The position numbers and the translations under genes were made by a program. Shown piece by piece: positions 25,917 through 34,254 of a DNA stretch of 64,000 bases (position 1 is its first letter; each line of letters begins with the position of its first letter). Origin of the DNA: Devosia sp. SD17-2 (GTDB taxonomy: Bacteria; Pseudomonadota; Alphaproteobacteria; Rhizobiales; Devosiaceae); NCBI RefSeq assembly GCF_029201565.1, contig NZ_CP104002.1:2621001-2685000 (forward strand). The letters are read 5' to 3'. Below the pieces are notes generated by a model. The model was not told where the DNA came from and made no database searches. It worked only from the letters and a program-made list of their open reading frames with translations.

Positions 25917-27515
25917 TCAAGCGTGGCGGGTCGCCACGATGTGGTCAGCGGTTCTGAGGGCAAGGGCCTGCGCTGTCGCCGTCGGGTTGATCGCTGCGGA
26001 AGTGACGAAGACGCTGGCGTCGGCCAGGTAGAGATTGGGGACGTCGTGACAACGACCGAAGGGATCCACCACAGAAGTCTTGGCGTCCTCGCCCATGCGC
26101 GCGGTGCCCATGATGTGGAATCCGGCTTCTGCCCTGAGCTGTGTCTCAAAGATCTCGGTCGCCCCGGCCAGCCGCAACACCTCCTCCGCCCGCTCCATCC
26201 CGAAATCGAGGATCTTTCGCGAGTTTTCGGAGAGCGTGTAGGTCATCTTCGGGGCCGGCAGGCCATCGCTGTCCTTGAGCACACTGGACAGCGTGATGGT
26301 GTTGTGAAGCTCGGCAAGGTCCTCGGCACAAACAGTGAAGCCGCAGACATGGTCGAAGCGCTTCTCGAACGCCTCGTGGTGCCCTGCTCCCCAGGGCAGC
26401 GCCTCGCCGTAGACCGCGCCCTTCGCCAGCGCGAGCGGGCCAGGCCCTCCGGTCAGCTGCAGTTTGAGACCGCGCTTGAAATCATGCTCAGGTCGCGTGG
26501 CGTAGAACTCGAACGAGACCAACCCCGCCTTCTCCCCGCTCACCCAGGCACCGACCGGCTCCTCGAAGTGACCGTCGACGCGCGCATAGGGATGCAGCAT
26601 CAGATTGCGGCCGACGAGGCCCGAGCTGTTGGCGAGACCGTCCGGGAACATCTCGGAGGCCGACAGCAGAAGCAGGCGCGGCGTACCCATGCCATTGCCG
26701 CTGATGACGAAGCGTTTTCCAGTGACACGAAATTCACCAATTTCGCTTTTGCACAGCGCCGACGTTACCAGTCTGTTAGCATTGTGCTCGAGTTTGATAA
26801 CGCGTGTGCCCGTCAAAAAGCGCGCGCCTGCGACGACAGCCTCCCTTGCAAAAGCCCGGTCAGCGCCCGAGCGCACACGGCTCGGACAGCCCAGATCGCA
26901 AGGTCCGATATGGGTACAATGGCCGTTCTCGGGCGCATCGCCATCCCGGCCGACGACCAGATCGACCGGCCACCAGTGCCAGCCCAACTGATTGAACACC
27001 TTGGCGATTTTAGTCCCGTGCGCACCGATCGTCGGCAGCGTCAGGGCATGTTCGGCATGCGGCGCAGCCGAGGGGTCACCCGGATACGACGCCACGCCCC
27101 AACGGTCTTCATTGAGCTGGTAATAGGCCGCGAGGTCCTCATAGGAGACCGGCCAGTCGTCACCCACGCCATCGAGCATGTTGACCCGGAAATCCTCAGG
27201 CCGGAACCGCGGAACATGGGCCGACCAGTACACCGAGCTCCCGCCAATACCGTTGCCGATCATAGGTTTAATGGGCGTGTCGACGTCATCGACCGGATAG
27301 TCATAGGCGCCCCGACGCACGTTCGGATTGGAGTGCAGGACGCTCCCCCGACGCCCCTCCCAATCCGCCGCATCCCGACCGATGGCCTCGTAGTCGAACC
27401 ACTCCCCACGATCGATGCAGATCACATCCACACCCTGACTGGCCAGTCTCCACGCGACGGCAGCGCCTGTCGGCCCGGCTCCGATGATCACCACGTCTGC
27501 ACTCAAATCACGCAT
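25917..27515 (-). CDS. GMC family oxidoreductase (FAD-dependent)
   Basis: FAD-linked glucose-methanol-choline oxidoreductase, 532 residues, full length. The N-terminal ADVVIIGAGPTGAAVAWRL is the FAD Rossmann motif; GIGGSSVYWSAHVPRF near residue 90 is the GMC block; IGPCDLGCPSRVRSGADRAF resembles the gluconate-dehydrogenase/glucose-dehydrogenase branch; the C-terminal NPTATAQALALRTADHIV is the second GMC signature. No export signal at the N-terminus in this frame. It oxidises an alcohol or sugar-acid hydroxyl. It is transcribed away from a small gene at 27649 that may encode a partner subunit. Confidence 0.92.
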   Translation of the reverse strand: MRDLSADVVIIGAGPTGAAVAWRLASQGVDVICIDRGEWFDYEAIGRDAADWEGRRGSVLHSNPNVRRGAYDYPVDDVDTPIKPMIGNGIGGSSVYWSAHVPRFRPEDFRVNMLDGVGDDWPVSYEDLAAYYQLNEDRWGVASYPGDPSAAPHAEHALTLPTIGAHGTKIAKVFNQLGWHWWPVDLVVGRDGDAPENGHCTHIGPCDLGCPSRVRSGADRAFAREAVVAGARFLTGTRVIKLEHNANRLVTSALCKSEIGEFRVTGKRFVISGNGMGTPRLLLLSASEMFPDGLANSSGLVGRNLMLHPYARVDGHFEEPVGAWVSGEKAGLVSFEFYATRPEHDFKRGLKLQLTGGPGPLALAKGAVYGEALPWGAGHHEAFEKRFDHVCGFTVCAEDLAELHNTITLSSVLKDSDGLPAPKMTYTLSENSRKILDFGMERAEEVLRLAGATEIFETQLRAEAGFHIMGTARMGEDAKTSVVDPFGRCHDVPNLYLADASVFVTSAAINPTATAQALALRTADHIVATRHA

Positions 27516-27648
27516 GAAAATTCTCTATCAAAATGGAAAACCTATGACGGGAATACATAATCAAATCACAGATTTCAACACGTCAGATATAGCAATTCTC
27601 CATGCAGAACTCATTCCAGGCTGCACGAATACTGACAGCTATACTGCC

Positions 27649-27966
27649 ATGTCACCTTCATATCTGAATGAGCTGGCGACGAAGATTTCAGACGCGGAAA
27701 AAGATGCCATATCGGCGCTGCTGGAAGCCTTGTCCTCAGCGGCGAGTGGCTCCCGTCCCGCGCTGATCGCAGCGTTCGAGGCGGATCATCCGGCGCTGTT
27801 CAAGCGCCTCTACGGCGACCTCATCACCTTCTTCTACAGCACCGAAGAAGCCCAGAAACGCATCCACGCTCTCGCCAACGCAGCACCGCGTGAGGCGTCA
27901 GCAAATTTCGATCCGGCGCTTCTCGACGCCGTCATTGCCAATCAATCCGGAAAGCGGAGACTTTGA
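27649..27966 (+). CDS. Small protein, possible accessory subunit of the GMC oxidoreductase
   Basis: Protein of 105 residues that I do not firmly recognise. It begins MSPSYLNELATKISDAEKDA and has a middle block FKRLYGDLITFFYSTEEAQK, followed by DPALLDAVI near the end. Small proteins of this helical type often sit next to GMC dehydrogenases as gluconate 2-dehydrogenase subunit 3-like partners; that link is only by context. Upstream in-frame ATGs at 27544 and earlier are less likely because 27516-27648 is AT-rich with uncommon codons and should hold the divergent promoters. No clear ribosome site precedes ATG 27649. Followed by ridA after 2 bases. Confidence 0.55.
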   Translation: MSPSYLNELATKISDAEKDAISALLEALSSAASGSRPALIAAFEADHPALFKRLYGDLITFFYSTEEAQKRIHALANAAPREASANFDPALLDAVIANQSGKRRL

Positions 27967-27968
27967 AA

Positions 27969-28367
27969 ATGTCCAATGAAATCATCCTCACCAGCCCGCC
28001 GGACGTGTTTCCGGCAGCCAATTACGAGCACGTCTCCATTGCCGGGGACTTCGCCTATGTCGCCGGTCAGGTGGCCCGCGACGAGAACGGTCAGTGGGTC
28101 GGCATCGGTGATGCCGGTGCTCAGGCCACGCAGGTCTACAAGAACATCGGCCGCATCCTCGCCCATATCGGGGCGACACCCAAGGATGTGGTCAAGATCA
28201 TGGTTTTCCTCACAGATCGGGCCGACGCTCCGGCCGTCAGTGCAGCGCGCAAGGCGTTCTTCGGCGACCATCGCCCGCCCCACAGCGGCATCATCATCGG
28301 CGGTCTTGGCTCGCCAGAGGTGAAGGTCGAGATCGAAGTCATCGCATATGTTCCAGGCAGGAAGTGA
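27969..28367 (+). CDS. RidA family protein (enamine/imine deaminase)
   Basis: Cytoplasmic trimeric RidA/YjgF/UK114-type protein of 132 residues. The family speeds hydrolysis of reactive enamine or imine intermediates to ketones and ammonia. Visible blocks: VSIAGDFAYVAGQVARDENG, GAQATQVYKNIGRILAHIGA, DVVKIMVFLTD, and the C-terminal VEIEVIAYVP. The catalytic arginine usually found near residue 105 is not obvious in KAFFGDHRPPHSG, where an arginine precedes two prolines. ATG 27969 has GGAGA eight bases upstream. It overlaps the aminotransferase start by one base and may clear imines made by the oxidoreductases or the transaminase. Confidence 0.9.
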   Translation: MSNEIILTSPPDVFPAANYEHVSIAGDFAYVAGQVARDENGQWVGIGDAGAQATQVYKNIGRILAHIGATPKDVVKIMVFLTDRADAPAVSAARKAFFGDHRPPHSGIIIGGLGSPEVKVEIEVIAYVPGRK

Positions 28368-29503
28368 TGGCAGTTCCATTCCACAATCATCAGCGCCTCT
28401 ATAAGCGCCGGAAGCCTGAAATCGACGCCGCGATCGCGCGCGTGATCGCCAGTGGTCGGTTCGACTGGGGTGATGAAGTGCCCGCCTTCGAGGCCGAATT
28501 CGCCGCCTGGCTGGGCGCGAACCATGCGGTCTGCGTCAATTCCGGCACAGCCGCCCTCAAGGTCGCTCTCCTCGCCCTCGACATTGGGCCGGGTGACGAG
28601 GTGATCACCGTCGGCAATACCGACATAGCCTCCTCTTCGTCCATTCACCACACCGGCGCCCGCCCGGTCTGGGGGGAAATCGATGCGATCAGCAAGTGCA
28701 TGGATGTGTCGGCGCTGCGCGCTGCCATTACCCCGCGCACCAGGGCCATCCTGCCCGTCGACCTCTATGGGCACCCGGCGGACATGAAGGCGATCATGGC
28801 CATCGCGCGCGAACACAATCTCGTCGTGGTGGAAGATGCGTGCCTCAGCCTCGGCGCAACCATCGATGGCCAGAAAATCGGGACATTCGCTGACATCACC
28901 TGTTTCAGCTTTGCCCCGTCAAAACATCTGGGCAGCTTCGGCAGCGGCGGGGCAGCCATCACGCAAAGTGCCGAGCTGGCAGAGAAAATGCGCAAGCTTT
29001 CCGCCTATGGCCAGGAGCGGGCCCGCCATTACACCATGCATGGGCCAGGCGGCATGAGCGCCCTCCATCACGAGACGCACGGGCTCAACGAGCGGCTGGA
29101 CGAAATGCAGGCCGCGATCCTGCGCGCCAAGCTGCCAGATCTGGACAATATGCTGGCTGACCGCCGTGCCCAGGCAACGCGCTATAGCGAGGGTCTGGCC
29201 GGGACGGGTCTAGATCTGCCGCAAACCCTGCCGGGGTATGGCCATGCATGGCGCAATTACGTCATTGAGGCTGACGATCGCGACGGCCTCGCCAACCGGC
29301 TCGCCCAGCGCGGAATTGCGACCAATCTGACCTATGCTCCGCCCATGCACCTGCAGCCGGTCTTCGCCGATTACGGGGTCAGCATCGGCAGCTATCCGGT
29401 TACGGAACGCGCCGCGGTGCGCCTGCTCGGCCTGCCCATTGGGCCACAATTGACGATGGACGAAATCGACGAGGCCATCTCAGCAATAAGGGCGGTGGCA
29501 TAA
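28367..29503 (+). CDS. DegT/DnrJ/EryC1/StrS family aminotransferase
   Basis: PLP-dependent sugar-type aminotransferase, 378 residues. Family features: FDWGDEVPAFEAEFAAWLG near residue 32, VNSGTAALKVALLALDIGPG, LPVDLYGHPADM around 129-140, VEDACLSLGA and the PLP lysine in SFAPSKHLGSFGSGG (K186). Usually these enzymes transfer an amino group to or from a keto-sugar nucleotide, but catabolic members exist. The start is ATG 28367, sharing a base with the ridA stop. It is the last gene of the short plus-strand operon with ridA; the hyuBA pair converges on it from the right. Confidence 0.9.
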   Translation: MAVPFHNHQRLYKRRKPEIDAAIARVIASGRFDWGDEVPAFEAEFAAWLGANHAVCVNSGTAALKVALLALDIGPGDEVITVGNTDIASSSSIHHTGARPVWGEIDAISKCMDVSALRAAITPRTRAILPVDLYGHPADMKAIMAIAREHNLVVVEDACLSLGATIDGQKIGTFADITCFSFAPSKHLGSFGSGGAAITQSAELAEKMRKLSAYGQERARHYTMHGPGGMSALHHETHGLNERLDEMQAAILRAKLPDLDNMLADRRAQATRYSEGLAGTGLDLPQTLPGYGHAWRNYVIEADDRDGLANRLAQRGIATNLTYAPPMHLQPVFADYGVSIGSYPVTERAAVRLLGLPIGPQLTMDEIDEAISAIRAVA

Positions 29504-29542
29504 GCCACCGCCCCTTTTCAGTCTCTGCCGGGTGCTTGTCCT

Positions 29543-31261
29543 CTACCCCTGGAGGGCAAGCGCCTGTTCCACACGAGCAGCGCCATAGTCGCGCTCTGCC
29601 GCAGCGCGGCTGACTTTCTCTTCGCGAAGATCCCTTGCAATATCCTCGAGCGCCCGCTCGCTTGGATCGCCATAGCCGCCACCGCCGAGTGTCTCGACGC
29701 GGATCACCTCGCCAACCGACAGGGTCAGGCCATTGGCTTTGGAATGAAGGATTTCCTCATTCGGCTGGCTCGGATTGCGCAGGATGCGGGTGGTATTGGA
29801 GGACTTGCCCCCAAACACACCCGGAGCCGGGATGACGTGCGCATCCGAGCGTGCGGAGAACGTGGTGTTGTCCTCGCGTATGCGGATCTGGCGCACCATG
29901 CCCATGCCGCCACGATGACGGCCAGCGCCACCGGAATCGGTCACGAGGGCATATTCATCAAGTATCAGCGGATATTCGAGCTCCAGCGCTTCGGCCGGAA
30001 GATTGGTCGAGTTCACTGTGTGGACGTGCACGCCATCCATGCCGTCACGGTCGGAGAAGGCACCTGCCCCGCCGCCCATGCTCTCGGGATAGACGTAAGT
30101 TGCCTGACGTTCATTGTGCCAGCCGGACACCGAGACCGCTGAGGTGGAGTCATTGCACGAGGCCATGACCCGGTCAGCCGGCATCGCCTGGTAGAGCGCG
30201 CCGAACACGGCGCCACAGAGACGGTTCGAAGTCACTGCACGGGCAGCCACGGCGGCAGGCGCCTTGGGGTTCACGATCGTTCCAAGCGGCGCCGAGATGG
30301 CGATCGGATCGATGATCCCCTGGTTGGGCATCAGGCCCGGATCGAGGACGGCTTTCACACAGTAATAGATGGAGGCCTTGAGCGCGCTGTCGGGCAAATT
30401 GATTGCGCCGCGCGCCTGCGGGCCAGACCCGTCAAAGGAGAAGGACAGGCGATCGCCATCTACCGTCGCCGTGCAGACGATCGGCACGGGCTCACCGGGG
30501 AAACCATCGTCGTCCATCGACCGCTCGAACGTATAAACACCATCCGGCAGGGCCGCGACGCGATTGCGCAGCCGACGCCGCGTATAGGTCAGAATATCTT
30601 CGATCGCCTGTTCGACAGCCGGCCAGCCCATGCGCTCGATCAGCTGAACGAGCATGGCGCCGCCGCGAACATTAGTGCCGACCTGCGTGCGCAGATCGAG
30701 CAGGCGCTCTTCGGGATCGCGGGTGTTGTGGGCGATCAGCTCGAGCAGATCCTCGTCGATCTCGCCTGCACGGGCAATACGGATGATGGGCAGGCGAATG
30801 CCTTCCTCGAAGATCGAGCGGGACGCGCCCGATGTCGAGCCCGGCGTCTTGCCACCCACGTCGGCGTGGTGGGCAATGTTGCCGCAGAAGAAGCGCACCT
30901 TGCCGTCCTGGTGCACCGGCGTGATGATGGAAATATCCGGCAGATGGCTGCCGCCGGCCAGATAAGGGTCATTGGCGATATAGGCATCGCCGGGCTGCAT
31001 GGACTCCAGCGGATAGCGCTTGAGCATGGCTTCCACGGCGCCGATCATTGCACCGAGATGGATCGGGATGTGGTCAGCCTGCGTAATCAGCCGCCCATGT
31101 GCATCGAAGAGCGCCGTCGAACAATCGCGACGCTCCTTGATGTTGGACGAGAAGGACGAGCGGATCAGGATCGACCCCATATCCTCGGCAATCGCCAGCA
31201 GACGGTTGGAGAAAACCTCCATCTGGATGGGGTCTTCGATGTGGTCCTGGTTCGCGCTCAT
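29543..31261 (-). CDS. hyuB: Hydantoinase B/oxoprolinase family protein
   Basis: Large HyuB-type subunit, 572 residues, of an ATP-dependent N-methylhydantoinase, 5-oxoprolinase or acetone carboxylase-like enzyme. Block motifs: DPIQMEVFSNRLLAIAEDMG at the start, AYIANDPYLAGGSHLPDIS, FFCGNIAHHADVGG, and a glycine-rich end LGGGGYGDPSERAL. Its start overlaps the hyuA stop by 4 bases so the pair is co-translated. The two subunits open a cyclic amide ring with ATP hydrolysis. The adjacent regulator and oxidoreductases suggest a dedicated catabolic route; the ring compound is unknown. Confidence 0.93.
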   Translation of the reverse strand: MSANQDHIEDPIQMEVFSNRLLAIAEDMGSILIRSSFSSNIKERRDCSTALFDAHGRLITQADHIPIHLGAMIGAVEAMLKRYPLESMQPGDAYIANDPYLAGGSHLPDISIITPVHQDGKVRFFCGNIAHHADVGGKTPGSTSGASRSIFEEGIRLPIIRIARAGEIDEDLLELIAHNTRDPEERLLDLRTQVGTNVRGGAMLVQLIERMGWPAVEQAIEDILTYTRRRLRNRVAALPDGVYTFERSMDDDGFPGEPVPIVCTATVDGDRLSFSFDGSGPQARGAINLPDSALKASIYYCVKAVLDPGLMPNQGIIDPIAISAPLGTIVNPKAPAAVAARAVTSNRLCGAVFGALYQAMPADRVMASCNDSTSAVSVSGWHNERQATYVYPESMGGGAGAFSDRDGMDGVHVHTVNSTNLPAEALELEYPLILDEYALVTDSGGAGRHRGGMGMVRQIRIREDNTTFSARSDAHVIPAPGVFGGKSSNTTRILRNPSQPNEEILHSKANGLTLSVGEVIRVETLGGGGYGDPSERALEDIARDLREEKVSRAAAERDYGAARVEQALALQG

Positions 31262-33303
31262 GCGTCGGTCCTCACGACAAGGTTGCCCCAGATATCCGCG
31301 CGGACGATTTGGCCCGGCAGGATGAGGCTGGTCGCACTCATTTCATTGACGATGGCGGGACCCACGAGGTCCTGCTCGGAAGGCAGGTCGCCACGATTGT
31401 AGATGGGCGTATCGAGCCAGCCGTGGCGAGCGTCGAAATAGACTTTGCGCGAGCCGGTCTGGGCGGCTTCAAAAGATGCTCCGCCCTTCACCTCGGATTG
31501 CGGGGCCTTGTCGACATCGCCGATGGCCTGCAGACGCGCGGACACCAGCTGGATCGGTCGGTAATCGATGGCGTAGCCGTACTCCTTGGTGTGCGCAGCG
31601 TGGAACCGCTCGACGAGGCCGGCGAGATCGCCTTCAACGAGGCCATCGCAATCGACCTTCACCTCAAAATTCTGGCCGCGATAGCGGGCGTCGAGGATGC
31701 GCTTGAACCGGCGCTGGGATGGCGGGACACCTTCCTTGTCCAGCCAGTCGTCCCCTTCGGCTTCCATCGCCGCAAAGAGGGTGAGCACATGTGCCCAGTT
31801 CTCTTCGGTCGCGTCCGCAAAATAGCTGCGTACATAGTCCGAGGAGAGATTGGTGAGGAGCATGCCGCGGGCACAGAGCGTGCCGGGCTCACGGGGCAGC
31901 AGCACATGCGGCAAGCCGCATTCCACAGCCACTTCCGTCGCGTGCAGAGGACCAGCGCCGCCAAACGCGCAAAGCGCGAAGTCGGACATGTCGTAGCCCT
32001 TCTCGACCGAAACCGAGCGAATGGCGCGGCTCATATTGGCATTGGCGATCTGGATGATGCCGTGTGCCGCCTCTTCGAGGGAAATGCCGAGAGGCTCGGC
32101 GATCTTCTCGCGGATCACCGTACGCGCGGCTTCGAGATCAATCTCCATCCGACCGCCGAGCAGGGTTTTCGCGTCGAGACGGCCGAGGCAGAGATTAGCG
32201 TCGGTGATGGTCGGCTCAGTGCCGCCCCGACCATAGGCAACCGGACCCGGCGCTGCGCCGGCAGAGCGCGGACCAACCTTGAGCGAACCAGCGTCGTCGA
32301 TAGCGGCAATCGAGCCGCCACCGGCGCCGATGACGTGAATGTCGAGCATCGGTGTCTTGACCGGATAGCCGGCGACGAGGCGCGAATTGGTAAAGAGCGG
32401 CGTACCGTTGTCGATCAGCGAAACGTCCGTGGACGTGCCTCCGACGTCAAAAGTGATAAGATTGGGCAGACCGGCAACGCGGCCGATTTCAGCAGCACCC
32501 ACCACACCAGCGGCCGGACCGGACACGCAGGTGCGGACCGGGTTTGCATAGACCGTGTCAATCGACATCAGCCCACCGTTGGAGTGAATGGTATAGGGCT
32601 CGGCGCCGATCCCCACGTCCTTGACGCGATCGCGGAAGCGCTTGAGATAATTGCCCATCTTCGGGCCGACGAAGGCGTTGACCGCCGTGGTCGACATGCG
32701 CTCGAATTCGCGGAATTCCGGAAGAATTTCGCTCGAGAGCGTGATGTAGGCGTCCGGCAGCAGGCGCTCGATGACGGCCTTGGCCTTCCCTTCGTGCTCA
32801 GGGCGTCGGTAGCTGTGGAGGAAGCAGACGGCAACGCTTTCAACGCCGAGTTCGGCGAGGCGAGCAACCGCAGATTCGAGGGAAGCTTCGTCGAGCTCCT
32901 GCAGGACTTCGCCCGCAGGTCCGATGCGCTCCTCAACCTCGACGCGGCGGTCGCGCGTGATCAGAACCGGTGGCTTTTCGACCCGATAGTCATAGATCGA
33001 AGGACGCGCCTGGCGCCCCAGTTCGAGCACGTCGCGAAAACCCTTGGTCGTGACCAGGCCGGTGCGCGCACCGCGGCGCTCGATGACGATATTGGTGGCG
33101 ACCGTGGTGCCGTGCCCAAGATAGCTGACCTCGGCCGCGTCATACCCCAGGAGCCCGAGCATGCCGCGAAGGCCCTGCTCTATCGCTTCCGAAGGATCAT
33201 GCGGCGTCGATGGCGTCTTGTAAAAATGCACCTCGCCAGAGGCGTCATTGTGGAGGGTAAAATCGGTGAACGTTCCACCGACGTCGACGCCTATTCGATA
33301 CAT
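31258..33303 (-). CDS. hyuA: Hydantoinase A/oxoprolinase family protein
   Basis: ATP-binding HyuA-type subunit, 681 residues. The N-terminus MYRIGVDVGGTFTDFTLHN is the actin-like phosphate-binding motif, repeated as LITFDVGGTSTDVSLI in the second half; GAGGGSIAAIDDAGSLKVGP is another family block, and SDFALCAFGGAGPLHATE a third. I start at ATG 33301-33303 (AGGA upstream) rather than 16 codons earlier. An operator-like GTATAC site lies ~78 bases upstream at 33381, and the FCD regulator gene just beyond. It functions with HyuB. Confidence 0.94.
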   Translation of the reverse strand: MYRIGVDVGGTFTDFTLHNDASGEVHFYKTPSTPHDPSEAIEQGLRGMLGLLGYDAAEVSYLGHGTTVATNIVIERRGARTGLVTTKGFRDVLELGRQARPSIYDYRVEKPPVLITRDRRVEVEERIGPAGEVLQELDEASLESAVARLAELGVESVAVCFLHSYRRPEHEGKAKAVIERLLPDAYITLSSEILPEFREFERMSTTAVNAFVGPKMGNYLKRFRDRVKDVGIGAEPYTIHSNGGLMSIDTVYANPVRTCVSGPAAGVVGAAEIGRVAGLPNLITFDVGGTSTDVSLIDNGTPLFTNSRLVAGYPVKTPMLDIHVIGAGGGSIAAIDDAGSLKVGPRSAGAAPGPVAYGRGGTEPTITDANLCLGRLDAKTLLGGRMEIDLEAARTVIREKIAEPLGISLEEAAHGIIQIANANMSRAIRSVSVEKGYDMSDFALCAFGGAGPLHATEVAVECGLPHVLLPREPGTLCARGMLLTNLSSDYVRSYFADATEENWAHVLTLFAAMEAEGDDWLDKEGVPPSQRRFKRILDARYRGQNFEVKVDCDGLVEGDLAGLVERFHAAHTKEYGYAIDYRPIQLVSARLQAIGDVDKAPQSEVKGGASFEAAQTGSRKVYFDARHGWLDTPIYNRGDLPSEQDLVGPAIVNEMSATSLILPGQIVRADIWGNLVVRTDA

Positions 33304-33376
33304 CGCAAGTCCTAGTCCGAGGGGTCGCGTGCCGCGACTTCGGGATGCCACTCATCCCTCGGACAGAACCTTGTCA

Positions 33377-33391
33377 TACAGTATACAATTA
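33377..33391. promoter_or_regulatory. GTATAC-centred candidate operator upstream of hyuA
   Basis: ATACAGTATACAATT at 33377-33391 is an imperfect palindrome around GTATAC (33381-33386) in the 108-bp gap between the GntR gene (stop 33412) and hyuA (start 33303). It resembles the site at 25834-25848; read on the opposite strand, that one has AAGTATACAGTA. Probably an operator for the neighbouring FCD regulator; inferred. Confidence 0.5.
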
Positions 33392-33411
33392 GGCAACACG
33401 CTTGCGCGTTG

Positions 33412-34116
33412 TCAGCTCTTGATCGAAATGTCGCCGGCCCGCTTGCGGGCAATGAGCAGCATATGGTCCTCGAGCGCGCGCTGGATATCCCGGAAATCCG
33501 TCTCCGGCTTGGCGATTTCGGTCAAAATCCAGTCCCGGAACTGCTCGTGCTGCCGCGGGACAGCATCAAGATCCTCGTCGCGAAAACGCTCAAAATTGAA
33601 GACGATCAGAACGTGACGCGCGATCGTGTCCCAAAGCGTGCCGACAATCGCATTATCGGCCGCATCGCGGATGGCTCGGTGGAATTCCAGGTCGGCAATC
33701 AGCGAGTTCCGCATGCTTCCCGAGCGCGCAGAGATTCGCATCTGGTCGATGGCCGCGTCGAGCACTGAAGGGCTGCCTTTGCCCGCCCGCCAGTTCACAA
33801 TGGCATCGCGCAGCATGAAGGTTTCGAGCGACAGCCGCACCTCCATGACCTGCTGGGTCACCTGCGGATCGAACGCAGTTACCCTGTAACCCTTGTGCCC
33901 GCCACCGCTGATAATCCCTTGAGCATGCAGGACTTTTAGCCCCTCGCGGATGGGAACACGGCTCACACCGAGCTTTTCGACCAAGGTCGTTTCGATGATC
34001 CGTTCGCCCGGCGCTATCACGCGGGTCGCGATCGCCTCGGCGATCGTATCGGCCACACTTTCAGACAGGGACAACCGTTTGGGTTGGGGCAAAAGACCCA
34101 AGTCGACACCAGCCAA
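33412..34116 (-). CDS. GntR family transcriptional regulator, FCD type (hydantoinase cluster)
   Basis: Transcription factor of 234 residues. Residues ~18-85 form the winged helix (VADTIAEAIATRVIAPGERI, then LVEKLGVSRVPIREGLKVLH), followed by an FCD domain with LEFHRAIRDAADNAIV and a histidine in ERTEH-like position (EDHMLLIARKRAGD near the end). It is transcribed in the same direction as hyuAB with a 108-bp gap that contains a GTATAC site, so it is likely to control hyuAB and perhaps the SDR operon. It is distinct in sequence from the FCD regulator at 3665-4342. Confidence 0.91.
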   Translation of the reverse strand: MAGVDLGLLPQPKRLSLSESVADTIAEAIATRVIAPGERIIETTLVEKLGVSRVPIREGLKVLHAQGIISGGGHKGYRVTAFDPQVTQQVMEVRLSLETFMLRDAIVNWRAGKGSPSVLDAAIDQMRISARSGSMRNSLIADLEFHRAIRDAADNAIVGTLWDTIARHVLIVFNFERFRDEDLDAVPRQHEQFRDWILTEIAKPETDFRDIQRALEDHMLLIARKRAGDISIKS

Positions 34117-34254
34117 ATCGGCCTCCTAAGCGCCCAAAATTGTGTCCTGCTTAGCCGGACAAGCATAAGTCAGCAAGTGGTCATGCTTGATGCATAAGAA
34201 TCATCACCCGACAATTGGGCGGAAGTAGCATCTGTTTGCCGGCGTGCGCTTTTC

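Noticed and set aside
27484..27648. N-terminal extension of the small gene next to the GMC oxidoreductase
   Set aside because: Composition and codon use differ from neighbouring coding sequence and it would occupy the divergent promoter, so I started the gene at 27649.
31309..33315. 668-codon plus-strand frame opposite hyuA
   Set aside because: Length alone is not evidence in GC-rich DNA; the opposite strand encodes an unmistakable HyuA protein.
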